A stretch of DNA of 64,000 bases from Mycobacterium sp. 852002-51163_SCH5372311 (lineage in GTDB: Bacteria > Actinomycetota > Actinomycetes > Mycobacteriales > Mycobacteriaceae), in NCBI RefSeq assembly GCF_001667115.1, contig NZ_LZIJ01000089.1:54251-118250 (forward strand), in the 5' to 3' direction. How positions within the stretch are numbered: the first letter of the stretch is position 1; each line of letters opens with the position of its first letter. The notes below the pieces were generated by a model. The model was not told where the DNA came from. It made no database searches and saw only the letters and a list, made by a program, of their open reading frames with translations. Below, piece after piece: positions 61,530 through 64,000 of the stretch. A program made the position numbers and the translations under genes.

Positions 61530-61596
61530 GGAGGAAGGTATTTGGAAGGACCGGTGGCGCCACCGGGGCGCTGCCCCGACAGAAAAGGGGCCGATC
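61530..61596 (+). promoter_or_regulatory. Conserved leader with double hairpin before the second Rv2557-type gene
   Basis: Counterpart of the leader at 60768-60834: GGAGGAAGGTATTTG, then the identical palindrome CCGGTGGCGCCACCGG (61551-61566) and GGGGCGCTGCCCC (61565-61577), then GATC before the GTG at 61597. Only a handful of bases differ between the two leaders, which suggests a duplication that included the promoter region. Confidence 0.6.
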
Positions 61597-62220
61597 GTGT
61601 ACGCACGCTCTACCACCATCCAGGCGCAACCCTTGTCGGTCGACATCGGAATCGCGCACGTGCGCGATGTCGTCACGCCCGCCCTGCAAGAGATGGACGG
61701 GTGCGTCGGAGTGTCGCTGTTGGTGGAACGCCACTCCGGCACATGCATCGCCACCAGCGCGTGGGAATCCATCGAAACGATGCGCGCCAGCGCCGAGCGG
61801 GTGGCGCCCATCCGTGACCGCGCAGCGCTGATGTTCGACGGCAGCGCGCGCGTCGAAGAATGGGACATCGCGCTTGTGCACCGCGACCACCACTCACGGC
61901 CCGGGGCGTGCGTGCGGGCCACCTGGCTCAAGGTGGTGCCGGATCAGCTCACCCGGTCGCTGGACTTTTACCGCGCGTCCGTTCTGCCGGAGATGGAGAA
62001 TCTGGACGGCTTCTGCAGTGCCAGCCTGATGGTCGACTATCCGGCCTGCCGGCGGGCGGTGTCGTGCTCGACGTTCGACAGCGTCGAAGCGATGGCGCGA
62101 AACCGCGACCGTGCGACCGAGTTGCGCAGCAGGCGCGTCCGCGAGTTAGGCGCCGAGGTGATCGACGTCGTGGAATTCGAGCTGGCCATCGCCGGCTTGC
62201 GGGTACCCGAACTGGTTTGA
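61597..62220 (+). CDS. Rv2557/Rv2558-family protein, copy 2
   Basis: 207 residues from GTG 61597, with the N-terminus [21 protein letters not shown]. Two-halved like copy 1 and shares most motifs, ending LRVPELV in both. This copy is closer to Rv2557 as I recall it ([28 protein letters not shown]). It ends 29 bp before the convergent YCII-like gene; that gap carries a half-copy of the family A arm (GCGAGCAGAC, 62240-62249). Confidence 0.85.
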   Translation: MYARSTTIQAQPLSVDIGIAHVRDVVTPALQEMDGCVGVSLLVERHSGTCIATSAWESIETMRASAERVAPIRDRAALMFDGSARVEEWDIALVHRDHHSRPGACVRATWLKVVPDQLTRSLDFYRASVLPEMENLDGFCSASLMVDYPACRRAVSCSTFDSVEAMARNRDRATELRSRRVRELGAEVIDVVEFELAIAGLRVPELV

Positions 62221-62249
62221 GACCGGGCTGGGCGAGCCCGCGAGCAGAC

Positions 62250-62585
62250 CTACCGCAGCGCGTCCCCGGGGAAGCCGCGGCAGGGGTGCACCTGGTAGGT
62301 GAAAACTCCAGCGGCAACCCCGGGGTCTTCGTCCATCAGCGCAGCGGTGTCCTCGGGCGTCGCGTCGAACACCCCGATGCCGCACACCTCGGAGTCGTCG
62401 GTGACGGGCAGCACCACCGCCAGCACGCCGGCGTCGCGTAATCCGAAGTTGCGGCGGCCGTGTTCCCAGACGATCGCCGGGGCCGCGTCGTCGCCGAAAC
62501 TCGGTCCCTGCTTGAGGATGACGACGCTGTAGACCTTGGCGCTGGGCAGCAGTTGGCGCATCTCGTCGTCGGTAAAGGTCCTCAT
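62250..62585 (-). CDS. YCII-like small protein
   Basis: 111 residues from ATG 62585, which overlaps the rarA stop (ATGA, 62582-62585). The sequence ([20 protein letters not shown] at the start, [22 protein letters not shown] at the end) has the shape of the YCII/DGPF ferredoxin-like family: a His near the C-terminus and the DPGVAAGVF segment. The conserved N-terminal YCII catalytic pair (His-Asp) is not clear. Co-translated with rarA; role unknown. Confidence 0.6.
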   Translation of the reverse strand: MRTFTDDEMRQLLPSAKVYSVVILKQGPSFGDDAAPAIVWEHGRRNFGLRDAGVLAVVLPVTDDSEVCGIGVFDATPEDTAALMDEDPGVAAGVFTYQVHPCRGFPGDALR

Positions 62586-63757
62586 GACCGTCCCTTCTTC
62601 TTGCGGATGATCGCCCGCAGCCGATCCAGCCGGCCGGCGATCTCACGTTCAGCGCCGTGATTGGTGGGCCGGTAGTAGTCCACGCCCACCAGCTCGTCCG
62701 GCGGATATTGTTGGGCGACAACGCCGTCGGGGTCGTCGTGGGAATACTGGTAGCCCTGCGCGTGGCCCAGCGCCGCCGCACCGGAGTAGTGCCCGTCGCG
62801 CAGATGCGCGGGAACCAGGCCGGCCTTGCCCGCTTTGATGTCGTTCATCGCCGCACCCAGCGCCGTCGTCACCGCGTTCGACTTCGGCGCGGTGGCCAGG
62901 TGCACGGTGGCATGCGCCAGCGTCAGCTGAGCTTCCGGCATCCCGATCAGCGCCACCGTCTGAGCGGCGGCGACCGCCGTCTGTAGCGCGGTCGGATCGG
63001 CCATCCCGATGTCCTCGCTGGCCAGGATCATCAGGCGGCGGGCGACAAACCGCGGGTCTTCGCCGGCCACCAGCATGCGAGCCAGATAGTGCAGCGCAGC
63101 GTCGACGTCGGAGCCGCGCACCGACTTGATGAAGGCGCTGATGACGTCGTAGTGCTGGTCACCGTCGCGGTCGTAGCGGACTGCGGCCTTGTCCAGGGAC
63201 TGCTCGATGGTCTCGACAGCGACCGGAACACCGGCCGCCTGCGCGGCTTCGGCGGCCACTTCCAGCGCGGTCAGGGCGCGACGGGCGTCGCCGGCGGCCA
63301 ACTGCACCAACAGCTCTACGGCCTCTGCCGACACCGTGACCTCACCGCCCAGGCCGCGGGGGTCGTCGATCGCGCGCTGAACCACCGTACGGATGTCGTC
63401 AGCGGTCAACGGCCGCAACTGCAGGATCAGCGATCGGGATAGCAGCGGCGACACCACGGAAAACGACGGGTTCTCGGTAGTCGCGGCGACCAGCAGCACC
63501 ACCCGGTTCTCCACCGCGGACAGCAGGGCGTCCTGCTGGGTCTTGGAGAAACGATGTACCTCGTCGATGAACAGCACCGTCTGCTCACCCGAGAGGAGGC
63601 CCCTGCGGGCACTCTCGATAACGGCCCGGACTTCCTTCACACCGGCCGACAATGCCGACAGCGCCTCGAACCGGCGGCCAGTGGCCTGCGAGATCAGCGC
63701 CGCCAGGGTCGTCTTCCCACTGCCCGGCGGGCCGTAGAGGATGGCCGCCACGACCAT
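62582..63757 (-). CDS. rarA: Replication-associated recombination protein A (MgsA/RarA), N-terminus replaced
   Basis: 391 residues from ATG 63757. Walker [30 protein letters not shown], Walker [21 protein letters not shown], sensor 1 [15 protein letters not shown] and the C-terminal tetramerisation domain ([26 protein letters not shown]) are all normal. M. tuberculosis Rv2559c has about 450 residues: roughly 60 residues before the Walker A (including the usual VGQDHL segment) are missing here. Just ahead of [10 protein letters not shown] the sequence instead continues in frame into a different protein (see the pseudogene entry at 63758-63985). Function in replication-fork protection may be kept only if the chimera is real. 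Confidence 0.75.
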   Translation of the reverse strand: MVVAAILYGPPGSGKTTLAALISQATGRRFEALSALSAGVKEVRAVIESARRGLLSGEQTVLFIDEVHRFSKTQQDALLSAVENRVVLLVAATTENPSFSVVSPLLSRSLILQLRPLTADDIRTVVQRAIDDPRGLGGEVTVSAEAVELLVQLAAGDARRALTALEVAAEAAQAAGVPVAVETIEQSLDKAAVRYDRDGDQHYDVISAFIKSVRGSDVDAALHYLARMLVAGEDPRFVARRLMILASEDIGMADPTALQTAVAAAQTVALIGMPEAQLTLAHATVHLATAPKSNAVTTALGAAMNDIKAGKAGLVPAHLRDGHYSGAAALGHAQGYQYSHDDPDGVVAQQYPPDELVGVDYYRPTNHGAEREIAGRLDRLRAIIRKKKGRS

Positions 63758-63985
63758 TGCCTGGGCGTTCTGGATGAACTTGTCCTTCGCCCAGTTGAAC
63801 GCATCCCCGACGCTGAACGGCGGGGATACCGGGCCGCCAGGTTGTCCACCGTATCCAGGTGGCGGGTAGCCGGCCTGGGGCGCGCCATAGCCTTGCGGCG
63901 ACCCGGGGGGAGGGGGAGGAGCGCCGTAGCCGCCGCCGGGTTGGCCCCCTTGTGGGCCATAGTTCGGCGGGGGGGGGGGGGGTGC
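63758..63985 (-). pseudogene. N-terminal part of a Pro/Gly-rich membrane protein (Rv2560-like) joined in frame to rarA
   Basis: Upstream of rarA's first ATG, the same minus-strand frame reads, in order, [34 protein letters not shown] and [20 protein letters not shown]. This is the signature of the proline/glycine-rich transmembrane proteins such as Rv2560: repeat-rich N-terminus, then the [12 protein letters not shown] segment before a first helix. In M. tuberculosis Rv2560 is divergent from rarA. Here its beginning is on the same strand and fused at about 63740. The stretch ends at a run of 12 G (63971-63982) and an in-frame TAA at about 63989, so no start codon is found. Confidence 0.6.
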
Positions 63986-64000
63986 GTTTAAACCGCGCCT

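Overview
The window is chromosomal DNA of a Mycobacterium, probably a slow-growing non-tuberculous species. The evidence is very high GC throughout, frequent GTG starts, overlapping ATGA/TGATG gene junctions, and a set of genes whose order and protein ends match what I remember of Mycobacterium tuberculosis (lipI/lipH, metK-coaBC-rpoZ-gmk-mihF, the pyr operon, pks18, lprF, the aro cluster, efp-nusB, alaS, the Rv2557/Rv2558 pair, rarA). Two blocks that are far apart in M. tuberculosis (roughly Rv1367c-Rv1402 and Rv2531c-Rv2560) are contiguous here. I recall the same arrangement in M. leprae. No PE/PPE genes, IS elements, tRNA, rRNA or CRISPR array were seen.

Layout. 1-8.2 kb: the start of priA, a YhhN membrane protein, two HSL-type esterases (lipI, lipH), a Baeyer-Villiger-type flavin monooxygenase, a Tat-exported cholesterol-oxidase-like GMC enzyme, an AlkB-type alkane hydroxylase and a PNPOx-fold protein; this looks like a lipid/sterol/alkane oxidation neighbourhood. 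8.2-12.3 kb (minus): metK, coaBC, rpoZ, gmk, mihF. 12.7-22.2 kb: a TOBE/HTH protein, then the pyrimidine operon pyrR-pyrB-pyrC-Rv1382-like-carA-carB-pyrF with a PyrR-binding-loop candidate at the pyrR ribosome-binding site and a MIRU-type repeat coupling two genes. 22.4-25.1 kb: a methyltransferase, decayed phage-like genes and an alpha/beta hydrolase. 25.4-30 kb: a tightly overlapping operon of fatty-acid desaturase, type III polyketide synthase (pks18) and two sulfotransferases. 30-33 kb: lprF lipoprotein, a class-C beta-lactamase-like hydrolase and a GNAT acetyltransferase. 33.2-39.9 kb: a six-gene operon with a GntR regulator, a two-cluster ferredoxin, a sulfonate/taurine-type ABC importer and an AprA-like flavoprotein fused to HEAT repeats. 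40-50 kb: an AAA ATPase, a large PLP decarboxylase, a 32-residue membrane ORF, a GreA C-domain-like protein, a PucR-type regulator, nusB, efp, pepQ. 51-57.4 kb: aroQ-aroB-aroK-aroC, a prepilin peptidase, aroE, mltG, ruvX. 57.4-64 kb: alaS, a YjbQ protein, tandem starvation-type paralogues, a YCII-like protein and rarA.

Best candidates for something undescribed: the AprA-HEAT/ferredoxin/ABC operon; the desaturase-PKS-double-sulfotransferase operon; large palindromes of four different sequence families in every convergent gene junction that has room for one; a cholesterol-oxidase-like enzyme whose isomerisation glutamate is replaced by serine; and rarA joined in frame to the start of a Pro/Gly-rich membrane protein gene at the window edge, which is either a rearrangement or an assembly chimera.
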